Origin: Aralia elata
Taxonomy: Eukaryota; Streptophyta; Magnoliopsida; Apiales; Araliaceae
Assembly (NCBI GenBank): GCA_034770075.1
Contig: CM068388.1
Location: 68,496,889 to 68,560,888, forward strand
Direction: 5' to 3'
DNA length: 64,000 bases
Shown here: in pieces, positions 12,761-24,300 of the stretch
How the letters are laid out: every line of letters begins with the position of its first letter
Numbering within the stretch: position 1 is the stretch's first letter
Notes under the pieces: generated by a model
Seen by the model: only the letters and a program-made list of their open reading frames with translations
Databases searched by the model: none
Told to the model about the DNA's origin: nothing
Program-made: the position numbers and the translations under genes

Positions 12761-13703
12761 TTTATTCACGAAAAAAGTAGGAAGAATAATTTTGGCAATT
12801 AGTATATTCACGAGAAAGATTTGTGCTAAAAATAAAGTTTAGGAAAACACTTTAAAGACATTTGTTATTGGTCATTTGAAATGGTCATCTTAAATACCCG
12901 ATAATGTGAGTTGGTCATCTTAATAAATTGTGTTTGTTACATTGATAATCTTATGTTCCCAGTAATTCCATTCCTGATAAATCTCCAAGATTTTCATCTA
13001 AAGTGGGTATCCTAATGACCAAAAAATAGTTTATAATCTTAGATTAACACATTGGTCATCTTGAGATCGTTTTATATACCAAAATACCCGTAATATTTTA
13101 GCAAATTAGACATAAATATCCTTACACAAAATTTTAATAAGTTTACCAAATAAATGCTCGTATAGCAAACACTCTTCTTTATTTTAATATTCTTACTTTA
13201 ATAATTTGGCCATAAATATTCTAATTTGTCATTATTCATCTTATTTTGTTGTTTATTATTATAAGCTTTTGTTTATTATTGTGCTTAAATTAACTTAATT
13301 AATTCATCTTTATTTATGTATTAATAATTAAATATATATAAATTACTGTTTTACAAAAGTAATAAAACTTTAAATATATTTTATTAAATACTATTGATAA
13401 ATTAACTAGTTGGATAGCATTTTGGGTGTTTAATTTTATTTGACAAAAATATATTGGTTATTTGACATAAAATGATAAAATAATATAAGGACATTTTAGT
13501 AAAAGGTGAATATTAAAAATATATAACCAGTAATCTTGAATTCGTGTCAACAACTCAATACAACTATTATCAGTAATTAAATGACTTTTACCAAACAAAA
13601 ATCATAAGATATTACCAATTTTGATTACTAATAATCAAACACACTGTAATTTAAATTCACTTTTTCCCACTGTACTCGATCCCGATTTACATATACATCA
13701 TTG
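12761..13703. other. AT-rich upstream region, no gene seen
   Basis: Very AT-rich, without a protein-like frame. The ends of about 12927-13640 (gtgtttgttacattgataatc and gattactaataatcaaacac) are weakly inverted and could be a decayed MITE. Confidence 0.3.
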
Positions 13704-14460
13704 GACTGAAATTTTAAACGGTCAACTCTTTGAATTGCTTATTTTTTACAAACCGTCATAAAATTTGTCTAAACAAGTTGACTTTTAACAAAAAATTCAA
13801 AAATAATATTATTTTTATCCAATTGTTCACGTGGACACGAAAAATAATAACTAAGTAATATTTGGGTCCCACAAAATTGTCCATGTGGCCATCAAAATAG
13901 AAGATTTATGTTAAAATTAATTAAAAATTTGTAAAATGTTAAAGATCTAGCTAAAACTATATAAATAAATTACAGAGTTTAAAAAATAAAAAATAAATAA
14001 AACGTGGAGTATTAAAAGAAATACTAATAGAACAAATTAACTTAATTAAACACTTTAAATTCAAACCCATCTTGTTTAATGGGTTTTATTAAATTATTTA
14101 TGTTGTTTAATCAATTTGTTATGCAATTATATATTGTTCTTTATTTTAATTGATTGAGATATATTTTATTTTGTAAATAAAATTTCTTCCATGTTTTTCT
14201 CAAGTTAATAGAGTTATTAAGATTTGTTTTTTCTTCCATGATTTCATTTCATTTATTTTAATTCTTTAATTTGTTTCAACTTTCAGATTTACTTTTATTT
14301 TTCACAGATTTTTAATGTCTGGATATTATTTGATAAGTCCACGTGGATAACTAGCTTAAAAATATTATTTTTAAATTTTTTTGCTAAAAGTTTACTTATT
14401 TAGACGGAGTTTATGACGAATTATAAAAAGAAACGATTCGATCGTTAAAAATTTTAGTGC
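13704..14460. mobile_element. Long-TIR element (about 757 bp), MULE- or MITE-like
   Basis: The left arm (about 13704-13836, ending cacgtggac) and the right arm (about 14337-14460, starting gtccacgtgg) are inverted copies of roughly 125-135 bp with scattered differences. Shared blocks include ccgtcataaa, gtctaaa and aaaaataatatt. The interior is AT-rich and non-coding. Long terminal inverted repeats suggest a Mutator-like or foldback element, but I could not identify a target duplication. It ends about 265 bp before the start codon of the gene at 14726, so it may overlap that gene's promoter. Confidence 0.65.
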
Positions 14461-14681
14461 AAAAAAAAAAAATTAATCCAATTTAAATTTCAATGAGTCT
14501 TACATGAACAGTAACAAACACTCACTTTAATTAAAACATGATAAATAAGAGGACCCGATTTATAATTTAGTCTAATTTTTTTGAGAACATCACGAGTACT
14601 TGTTTTTTTACTCGATTTTCTGGACAGTGGACATCACAGAAATTTCCGTCTGTTTGCGTTTCTCTAGTCTTTTCCAATAAA

Positions 14682-14725
14682 GAGAGAGAAATAAGAAAAA
14701 GAGAGAGAGAAAGAAAGAGGGAGAG
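14682..14725 (+). promoter_or_regulatory. GA-rich 5' leader
   Basis: A GAGA/AAGA-rich tract lies directly before the start codon at 14726. Such purine tracts are common in plant 5' UTRs. I see no clear TATA box, so the transcription start is unknown. Confidence 0.4.
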
Positions 14726-17700
14726 ATGTCACTGGTGGACTACGCTTCTTCAGATGAAGATGAAGAACAAGTTGTTAAAGAAGAAAGCATGGGCAATGCA
14801 TACATCCCAATCGAAGAACCTTCAAATATGCCAAATCACCTAAATCGACCACCTCCTCCTCTTCCTTGGAATAAGTAACATCTCCCTTTCCTCCAAATTT
14901 TGCATATTATAGTTTAATTTCATTCAATCGGCTGAAACTATGGTTTGTTATTTGATGACATGAAAATCCCCCTTTCTTTTTGTTCTACCTAGAAAATATT
15001 ATAATTATATATGAAATAAACTAGGAATTTTTTTATTTTTTTTTTATTTTTTTTTGGGGGCGGGGTTGGTGGTGGGGAGAGCTTTTGTTTTCTTAGGTTG
15101 AATAATTGGAATTTGTTGTACCATTTATATTGAATTTAAGGAAGGGAATTGATATTTTCTCATAAATTTTTCATATTTTCACATGGCTCCCCCTCACATG
15201 GTATAAGAATAAACAAGAATAAGGTGGGTCTTACCTTCGTGTGAAGGAGACCACGTGGAAATATCAAAAAATGCATGCGTCAATACTTCCCTTTATGAAA
15301 CTGAAACTGTATAGAGATAATTAAATTGCTAATGACTGGCAGTATTGTTAGAATTGATTTTGTTGCTGCCCATCATAGTATTATACTTTATGTTGAAAAA
15401 GTGGTATTTCCTTGCTTTATTCTTTTTTCGTTGTTAATCTTTCCCAAAACTATGCTTCCTAGTTTTTGTCTTATAGCAATTACCAATTTTTATTAATGTA
15501 TTCCCTCCCCAAATTGTAAGATCATTATTGACTTTTGAAAGTCAATCGGATAACTTTAAACTTGAAATCGATATGATTCATAATAATTACGAAACAATGA
15601 ATCAGATGATATGTGGAATGGGGTCCAAAAACTTTCGTATTCTCTTCTTTTGAATTTTGATAATTTGAACATAAGGGTAATGTAGTTGTCGACATTAATG
15701 AATTGATATGTGGAATATGGCACTTAGGGACATCCCAGAATAAACAAGAGGTCTTTTAAATTTGGTCAAAGGAAAATTGTTGCTCAGGCTATTCAAACAC
15801 CCGTTTTCTTTTTTAGAGTATCTCAAATTTTAATCTTGTGAGAATTTAAGCTGCAATATGGACCACTGTACTCTACCCCAATTTGAGTCTTAAACCCCAA
15901 ATTTTAGCCAACACATTACAGCACTGTTTGATAAATTGGACCACAACCTCAATCTGACGTATGCTTGTTATTGGGGGAGGATTCCACTTTTAATCCATTC
16001 TGAATGAGATCTGTTTATCGTAATACAGTTAGACTGAGCTACTTTGCTTGTTCAATGATGATCTAAATCTGGCTGAAATAAAGGGTTGTGCATGGATTCC
16101 ATGCGTTTTATTAATAAATTATTAGATACATAAAACTATCTAGGGATGTGTTCAATGTAGTGTATTGTCCATTATAAACTCATACAAGTTAGTAAGACAT
16201 TATAACTATATGTTATTTTAATACAAAAATACATCGAGCTATTTGGTATGTGTATTTGCACTCCCTCCCCCCCACCCCCGGGCCCCCTGCCCCCTCTCTT
16301 CTTTTTTTAACGACACTGCAAGAATCCAGTGATTTATGGTCAAAATTGTATTGATGACCTTTCACATAATGCTGTTTTTCCTTATGTTTAGTATTCTTTT
16401 TTATCTCCAGTAAATCAGGCATGTCGTCATCAAATCAGCAAGACGAAAGTTCTTTTAATCAATCAGAGCCTTCTATGCTGAAACTACCTGATGCCTCACT
16501 CCTATTAAATTCCCCTGCTATGTCATCTCATCTAATGAACAGTGACCACTCTTCTAGAGTTGCAGCTGCTATGGCTGAAAATGCATCACGCAAAAGAGAT
16601 TCAAATGGATTAGCTTCTACATATCCTCGTAGTAAAGTTCCAAAAGGGAGTTTGCCCCATTCAAAGAATCTTCCAGATACTTCTGGTGGTCTTCTGCGTC
16701 CTCCTCAACTTGGTGGAAGGTAACTTTTGACTTTTGAGTTGGTTATATTTTTTCTATCAATAGGGATTAATACTTTTAAATATTCCCTCTTTGATCTCCT
16801 TTGGAAATTAATAGTTAACTTATACCAGATTTGCCTCAGAACCTCTTGATATTTGCCTCTAGTATGCACATGTCATAGTATGTTGATTCACTTCCTCAAT
16901 GTAGCTTTCTGCCATTCAAGTTCTACGCCTGCCAAGTTTGTATAGAATCTGTTGATGCTTCTACATTGTTAGTAATTTACTAATTTATCATCATCAGAAA
17001 TTCAAAACTATTTCCTGTGTTCTGAGATTTTTTTAACTACCAAGTTCATATTAAATTATTGATATTAGGTCAACTAATCTATTTACATGCTTGCATGCCC
17101 GTTGCCTTTTTTTTCTTCCTTTAATTTTATTTTATTTTAAAAGTTACTGCTAAAACTGCTGGTCCTTCAAATAATAGAGTGTTTTATTTTCCTGGCTGTA
17201 TGTGTTTTTCTTTCCTTCATCTAGTATTTACTAGTGTTAAGCAATCTTTTCTTTTATTTTTCTTCCGATAATCAAAATAAATTCTTGTGTCATTTCATAT
17301 TTTATTGCTAATTTTTATTCATTTGGATGTGAAGATTCTGAAGGATAATTTTGGCTTCTATTTTATGTAATGAAATAAGAACATTTGAAGTATGAATTTT
17401 TTTTTTCAAAATAAATAAAAACTAACAATATTATCTTGTAGAAATGTTATCTCCTTCAATTTCCGTTATTCTTCTTCATGACCAGATCCACATCGTTATT
17501 GATTTGTGTTAGTTGGGACTTGGGATAGTGGTGAATTAATTGTGCGTATATGAGTTGCACATGGATCCTATATATCTTATGTATCTAGATGTTTTAGTAA
17601 GATGGAAGAAGAAGAAGAAGAGTGGTAAGAAGTGGAGTTGGTTGAGATATTGTTGAGTGTGCCTCCTGAGTGTTTTTGTAACCAAGTTCCATCTCCTCCT

Positions 17701-19546
17701 TCCTAACTTCTTCGTATTGTCTTCTCTTGCAAAGTATTTTTGTGAATTTCTAACAAAGTGCTATCAGAGCATATATATGGAGAATATTGGGATACTTTGT
17801 ATTAGGTTAATTTCCATCAAGGCTCCCATGGCTGAGGCTCAATTAGTCGTTAAATACAGCACCCTGGAAAAAGATGCAAAGAAAGAGAGATTCTCATAAA
17901 ATTCTAGAATTTATGAGATGTGGTATCCTAGCTCTGACAAAGAGATGTGATTAATTATGCCTGAGTTCTTAATCTGATGACATAATATTCTTTGACTTCT
18001 AATAGCAATAGTTTAGTCTAGGAGAAATAGAGTTTCGTAATATATAGATTAAGACTATTGGTTGAGGAGAATTTATCTGAGGTATTATATTTCTATCATG
18101 TGTGCTGCCAAATTTTACGTTATATCACGTCTTAGTGGTAGCTATATCATGCAACTTTATCTGTCAGTACATGACACTAAACAGCTGTTTGTGGAAGATG
18201 CAACTGATCATCAAACTCTCAAAGTCCATAAGACTAGTACATGCTCTTGCATGTTTGTATTATCTGATTATCAGAAAGATATTACTGGACTAGAAGTAAG
18301 ATTAAATCTTTGAAATACGAAATAGTCGGCATTATAGAACAAAGATACAAGTCTGCTTCAGTGAGTAAATTGTTTCTAATTTTACTTGGTTAAGATGGCA
18401 ATGATAAATATAAAATCATTTGTTTTATAAGTAAAAAAAAAAACTTGTTAAAATGCCTAAGAAATGGAGCTAATCCCGTTTAGACAAGGTTTACATATCA
18501 TCTAATCAATGGCATCGGAAATATCCACCAGGAAATCTAGAATAGAGTTTATAGAGATATTCCTCATTCAAAATTACAAATTATTTTAGCTAAAAAGCCT
18601 TCAAGCTAGCCAGAGACATTACATTTTCCTTCTCCTCAAAAGCTTTCTTAGTCCTCTCACCCTGTGTGGCCAAAAAGACATTATGAAGCAAAATCCCAAT
18701 AATGAATTTGTCGTCTGGTTTGTATAACTAACTTTGGCATAACCAAGCGGAAAACAATATATTCCATAACTCTCTTGTAATATAACAATCCAGTAATAAA
18801 TGATCCACGCTCTCCCTGTCCTTTTTGCAAAGAAAGTACGAATTTATATTTTTTCTCAAATTGTCTGATGTTAAAATAGTAGACCAAGCTTCATCCAAAG
18901 CAAAATGGCAACTTTCTTGGGAGCTAACGAACTAGATTTCCAGGCAAATGACCTCTTGACTAGCAGAGCATGTATTTCAGCTCAAGAATTCCTTTCCTTC
19001 AGCATTTCTTTCCTGTGCACTTTATATCCCTATCAAAGTGAAAGTTTTGTAGTTCATACTAGGAAAAAAAAGGAGGAAATAAACATGCATGAAATTTATG
19101 GAATTGATCATTATATTTTATTTTATTTTTATGAATGTTTATAAAAATTTAGGGTGTCTGCAGGATGATGGTAATAACTAATATTTCATTATGTTGACTG
19201 GGCATGCTATCCACAAATATTTTAAGAACTTGAGTTCAGTATAGAGGTAATGTGCTTGATTGCATCAGTTTGCATTGTGTTCTTTAGTAATATTACTCAC
19301 TAATATTTATTTAGTTATTTTATGCCATCAATATGAATACTCTCTAATGTACCATCTAGATCATGCACTGGTTTGCACTCTGCACCATTTGGCTAATGAA
19401 CTTTTGTCATTCATCAGTTTTATTGAACCAAAGATGGTGTTAGCTCTGATGATTTTGGATTTTGGCTTTTTGGCAGGAGCAATGTTGTTACAGAAGATAT
19501 AAGCAAGTTATTTGTAAGAAGACCTACTGACCCCTCATCTAATTAG
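14726..19546 (+). CDS. Conserved-looking Ser/Pro-rich protein of unknown function, 3 exons, 175 aa
   Basis: Exons are 14726-14874, 16411-16719 and 19477-19546. All junctions are GT-AG and the frame is continuous: 149+309+70 nt gives 175 codons plus TAG. The start is the first ATG after a GA-rich leader. Seen in the sequence: an acidic N-terminus (MSLVDYASSDEDEEQ), a polyproline patch (RPPPPLPW), a Ser-rich stretch with LPDASLLLNSP, a basic middle region with KRDSNG and RSKVPKG, and a C-terminus with SNVVTEDISKLFVRR. There is no signal peptide, membrane segment or catalytic motif. The N-terminus resembles small nuclear or splicing-associated proteins, but I do not recognise the family with certainty and assign no function. 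Intron 1 (1536 nt) carries a MITE fragment and intron 2 (2757 nt) a LINE fragment. It is convergent with the Ca2+-ATPase gene. Confidence 0.8.
15514..15565. repeat. MITE end fragment in intron 1
   Basis: The string ttgtaagatcattattgacttttga matches the terminal motif of the MITEs at 28905-29113 and 31876-32098. Only one end is convincing here. Confidence 0.5.
17500..17900 (+). mobile_element. Possible degraded LTR/primer-binding site in intron 2
   Basis: The string gtgctatcagagca (about 17759-17772) resembles the initiator-tRNA-Met primer-binding site TGGTATCAGAGC of plant Copia elements. It is preceded by an LTR-like tail and followed by a short frame starting MAEAQL. No second LTR or pol sequence is visible, so the call is tentative. 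Confidence 0.35.
18590..18905 (-). pseudogene. LINE reverse transcriptase C-terminal fragment (zf-RVT region)
   Basis: Read on the minus strand, about 18900 to 18740 gives AWSTILTSDNLRK, then CKKDRESVDHLLLDCYITRE, then LWNILFSAW. This matches the Cys/His-containing C-terminal zinc-binding domain (zf-RVT) of plant LINE reverse transcriptases. A downstream stretch reads KAFEEKENVMSLASLKAF after frame disruption. Endonuclease and polymerase domains are absent. It is a truncated LINE remnant in antisense orientation within intron 2 of the gene at 14726-19546. Confidence 0.8.
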
Positions 19547-21316
19547 ATCTCCACATCAGTGATAGTATCAGTACGCCGATGCATTTAAAATTATGGCAGT
19601 TGACCAGATAGTTAAAGTTTCAAGGTGCATCATTTGCAAGGATTTAAAGAATGTTCACATTAGTATATTTCCCAGGTTGTCCTTATGGACAACTGTAGAT
19701 TGCCTTCGCTGAGTAGTTTGATGTATAGAACGTCCAAATATGTGCTATAACTAAATCTTTTTATCTTATTTCTTTGTTGTTTCTCTGTTTTTTGGTGCAA
19801 GGCTGGTAATTTGGGAGGTTAATTTGGATTTATGCTGCTTTCAGTGTTTGATGTTGTTTGTCATAAAGTTAAATTTTTTAGCGGTTCTCTCTCGTAGTAA
19901 TTTCAAGTTGAAGTTGACACTCCAAAATCTTTAATTGTTTGTGTGTTGGGCCTGTTTCGAATGGGGTTTGTTTTCTGGTTTCTCTGCTTATTTTGCAGAG
20001 AGTTGTAACTTGTTTTTATAGACAGACGGTACAGATGGGTTTCACATTTTGAACACTTGGTTAGTTTTTATTCTAACTAATAATAAATTGGATGATTTCA
20101 TTTACACGTGGTTACAAAAACGAAAACAAAATTATAATTTCATTAGCATGAACATTTTTATTTTTATTTTTATTTTCATTTGCCATTTGTTTTTTGTTTT
20201 ACAAAAGATATCCTCTTTTTATTAATAATTGTGTATAATGTCACAATGTCATTAAGATTGTTTCTTATCTTTATTATCATGTCACCGCTACAAACTAACA
20301 AATTACTAATTTTGTGAATTTGAATTTGGAAAACATAATCATCAATCAGATTTTCTATTTTCTGTTTTCTTAAAATTAGAAAACTGTTTTCAGTAGCCAA
20401 ACGCATTTTTGAAAAATAGAAAATGAAAACAGAAAAGTGTTTTCCAAAAAGTATTTTCTGAAAATTGTTTTCTGAAAACTTCTCTGAAAGCAAACAGGGC
20501 ATTATGATTTCTCTAGTTTTCTTAGTCCAAAATAAATACCTACCAAATATTTTCCCGATCTCACAAAAGAAGTTTCATTTGTCAAATTTAGAAATGTTAA
20601 AGGAATTTTAGTTACATATTTATTTTTTTAATCATAAATTGTTAGTTTAGTTGCGGTAACATGATAATAAAATTTGATAGATAATTTTAAGGACAACGTC
20701 TTTCTATATGGACGGTAACCAACAAAAAATAAAATGATATATATGTTGACAAATATTTGACGAAATTGAATTGTGAACAATGTGGAATTGTATGTGATAA
20801 GATAGAATAAATTAAAGTGAGACCCTTCTTAATTTCTACTTATCTCATGTATGCATCACTCCAATAAATTTTTTCTCTTTTTGTGAAACATTTTCTAAAG
20901 AAAAAAAATGAAATTTATAAATGAATATACTACGAAACCTTGAAATTGTTCTAGAATAAATGTCCACAAAGGTAAAAATAATCACCCTAGCTATCCTCAC
21001 TAAATAATGGGAACAAAAGGGTAACAAACAAAAGTGACTGAGCCCTTGCTTTAAAATTGGAGCTAGGGAAGTACTTAATTGATGCAATACATAGCTTGAA
21101 TATAGACACATCCAATTGAAACAGCCTGAGAATTTAACCTACTGCTTGAATAACTCTTTGAGAATTGATATTTTCACAAAAGAAATTTGATATTTTCACG
21201 AGACTCGCCTCACATGAATAGTAAGTAAGACTCACATTCATGTGAGTGACGCTTTGTGCAAATATCAAATTAATATCGCTTGTGGAAATAACAATTCCTA
21301 GCTCGAATCTTAATAT
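19547..21316. other. Convergent intergenic region
   Basis: It lies between the 3' ends of the 14726-19546 gene and the Ca2+-ATPase gene. It contains the 3' UTR of the first gene (T-rich to about 19900) and a block at 20335-20500 rich in gttttct/gaaaac inversions, ending gcaaacagggc, which looks like a decayed MITE. No protein-like frame was found. Confidence 0.4.
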
Positions 21317-24300
21317 TCATGCCAAATCAGGACCAGAGGGGAGCTGTTCATAGCCATCATGATGCTGGACTGAGCTTAGAATAGGGATGCACTTGAGAAT
21401 AAAGCCAAAAGGCAAGCTTATTGCTCCCATTAGAACACTAGCAAGCCATAATTCTTTGCTTAATGGCACTGTATCTGCAAATGTGCCCAAAAATTCTACT
21501 ATGATGATTTGAAAGGTGACTGTGGAGACCATGACAATCATGAACACCCAACTGTCAAACATGCCGCGAAAAACATTAACCTTCTCCATGTCTCGGCTGT
21601 TGATTTCGTTGAATACCTAGTAAAAACACATAAAAACAAGTGAAAGTATCAAAAAGAGAAGTTAATTCGACAAATTCTTTTATCCACGCTAAAAAATGTT
21701 GCATGAAAAGTATCTATGTAAACACAGTATATGACCAATCATATATATCGTTTATTATTTTGTCCAAAAGAGTTATGCTAGGACCTTTTTTAGCAATCGA
21801 GTTAATTTAAGTAAATTTTACAAAAATAAATAAACGGGGTTATATAAAAAGGAGACTATAAATATTTCAAAAAAAAAAAAATATTTCAAAAAAAAGTTAT
21901 ACTAACTGGAAAAATAGCATCTAACTCATACCAATCAATATCAAATTATTCATATTCTGATGTTAAAGGTTTATAGCCGGAGTAAACCATTTTGATAATA
22001 TATCCAAATCCGATCCTCCATGATTGAAAGGAATTCTTAGGAATCCGATGAACAAATTAAATAGATACAATATAGGAAATAACTTAGTATTCATAAGGAT
22101 ATGAAAATATCTTCTTATTGTCATAATAATAAATTACTATCACCATGTTTCCTCAGTATATTCAAATTAAATGATTATATCTTGATTTCAGGGGCTAAAG
22201 TAAAAATGGAAATACAGGGGAAAAAAAAACAAAACAAAGGAGATAGTCATAAGTATATTATAATGCAGTGTAAAGTCGCTGACTTCGCTTGGTGTCTTTG
22301 TGTTGCAAAAAGTTTTAACCAGTAAGTTTAGTAATGTTACTATTCTTTTTTAATATTTTTTTATATTTTTATTTGGTCCTTCGAATTTTATAAAATTTTT
22401 ATTTTATCCTCAGGACTAATTACATACGCAACACCCAGTGGGTGCTAGTGGTTTATAAAGGGAGAAATCGTAAAACAGTGCGGCTGAAAGTCTAGTAAAA
22501 TACCTGGCAAAACACAAAGGTATTGAATATAAGTGTGTTAAGTACAGAAGAAGAATCTGATCCATTGAGCTGAAAAAGCCTCTTTCCATCAAAATTGAGA
22601 ATGCCAAGAACAATGAGCTGATAAATGCTTTGGCCAATAATATTCCTCCACATGACCTTTGTAATAAAATTAACATTCCTCCCAACCGGAGGTCTCTGCA
22701 TCAGCCCATCATTTGGTGGTTCTGTGGCAAGTGCTAATGCACCTAGTGTGTCCATTATCATGTTCACCCAAAGCAATTGCACAGCCGTAAGAGGAGCTGA
22801 TCCTGAATAACCATCACATCACAAGATTAATATTATTAGTTACTTTTATCGGATTTGGATTCCAAACAGTTCAAATTGTACGGTCCCTTTGAACAATTCT
22901 ATAGAAATGAGTTGCATTTACATAACAGAGAGTTGCATCTGTGTAGATAATACTTGTATAACAAAATTTATCTGAAATGCAACCGTACGCTGTACAAAAT
23001 TATAAATGCAACTCATTTTTATAGACTGTCCAAATAAACTTTCTATTTTGGACTACTGGAATCAGGGTCCAGTTGCATGTTTAAGTTCATATAGAAATGT
23101 CTAGATTTGTCTATATTCCAAGCAGTTCGAATTGGACAATCTATTTGATCTGCCCTATAGAAATGAATTACATTTATATAACAGAAAATTACAATTATAT
23201 AATATTTATATAACAAGGGTTATCTGAAATGCTACACTCATTTCTATAGATATCCAAATGCACTGTCCATTTTGGACTGAACGGGATCTAATTCCGTCAT
23301 TCGGTTAATATAGAAACGTGTAAATTTTAATAATTAGAGGATTTTAAGTTTCTTGTCGGAACGGAACCTGAGACACATGCCGAAACAAAATTGGTCATGA
23401 GTGCTACAACATTGACAGTTAACTGGAATTGTACAAACTTCTGAATGTTGATATAAACTGATCTTCCCCATTTGGCAACTGTCACTATGGTTTTAAAATT
23501 GTCATCCATTATGACAATGTCTGAATTTTCTTTTGCAACCTGTGGATTAATTATAAAGCATTAGCTGATAGTAATAAGCACACTAGTGAAGATAAAAAAA
23601 TTACGACTTTTATTGCAAGCAGACACATTTATAAATTACCCATGTACTTGTACATATTTATATAGTGATCCGTTATATATAGTCCGGTCGCAAAAAGTTG
23701 CAATGTTTTGTCGCAAGATGTAGCATGACTTGAATCATGATTGGATGCAAATATGGAATTCCCTTTTCTGAAGGAAAATGGGAAAAAAAAGGAAGTTAAA
23801 ACATAAAGTTTGTGTTTTAAACAAACCTCTGTTCCTGCTATGCCCATAGCTAGTCCAATATCTGCCTCATGCAAAGCAGGGGCATCATTTGTCCCATCTC
23901 CAGTCACTGCCACAACTTCCTTAAACTCACTCCTCAACAATTTCACCAACTTGTGCTTGTCCAGAGGTAACGATCGAGCCATCACCTAAACAAATGCACA
24001 CTCAATGTTCATTTACCGGTGTTTATAGTGTCTACAGCGGTAGCGTTTAGTGTGTTTGTCACCGCACCAAAAATAGTGCAGTGCATTTTTGAGCTCCGAA
24101 ATGTTGCATTTAGAAATAAGTTGTTTGTAAATAAACGATATTTTCAAGTTCAAACGCACCAAACGCTCAATATGCCAAAGCATTGACAAAAAGTAACTTA
24201 GATTTGAAAAGAAGAACAAGAGTATAATGTTCTGAACCTGAAGTTTAGGTATAATGTTCTGCAATTCCTGGACACTTTTATCGCGAAAATCAGGCCCTTC

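Noticed and set aside
12927..13640. Candidate MITE with weakly inverted ends
   Set aside because: The end similarity is short and imperfect, and no target duplication was found.
20176..20502. 108-codon minus-strand frame
   Set aside because: Composed of ttttct/agaaaa repeats near a probable decayed MITE; it has low-complexity composition and no domain.
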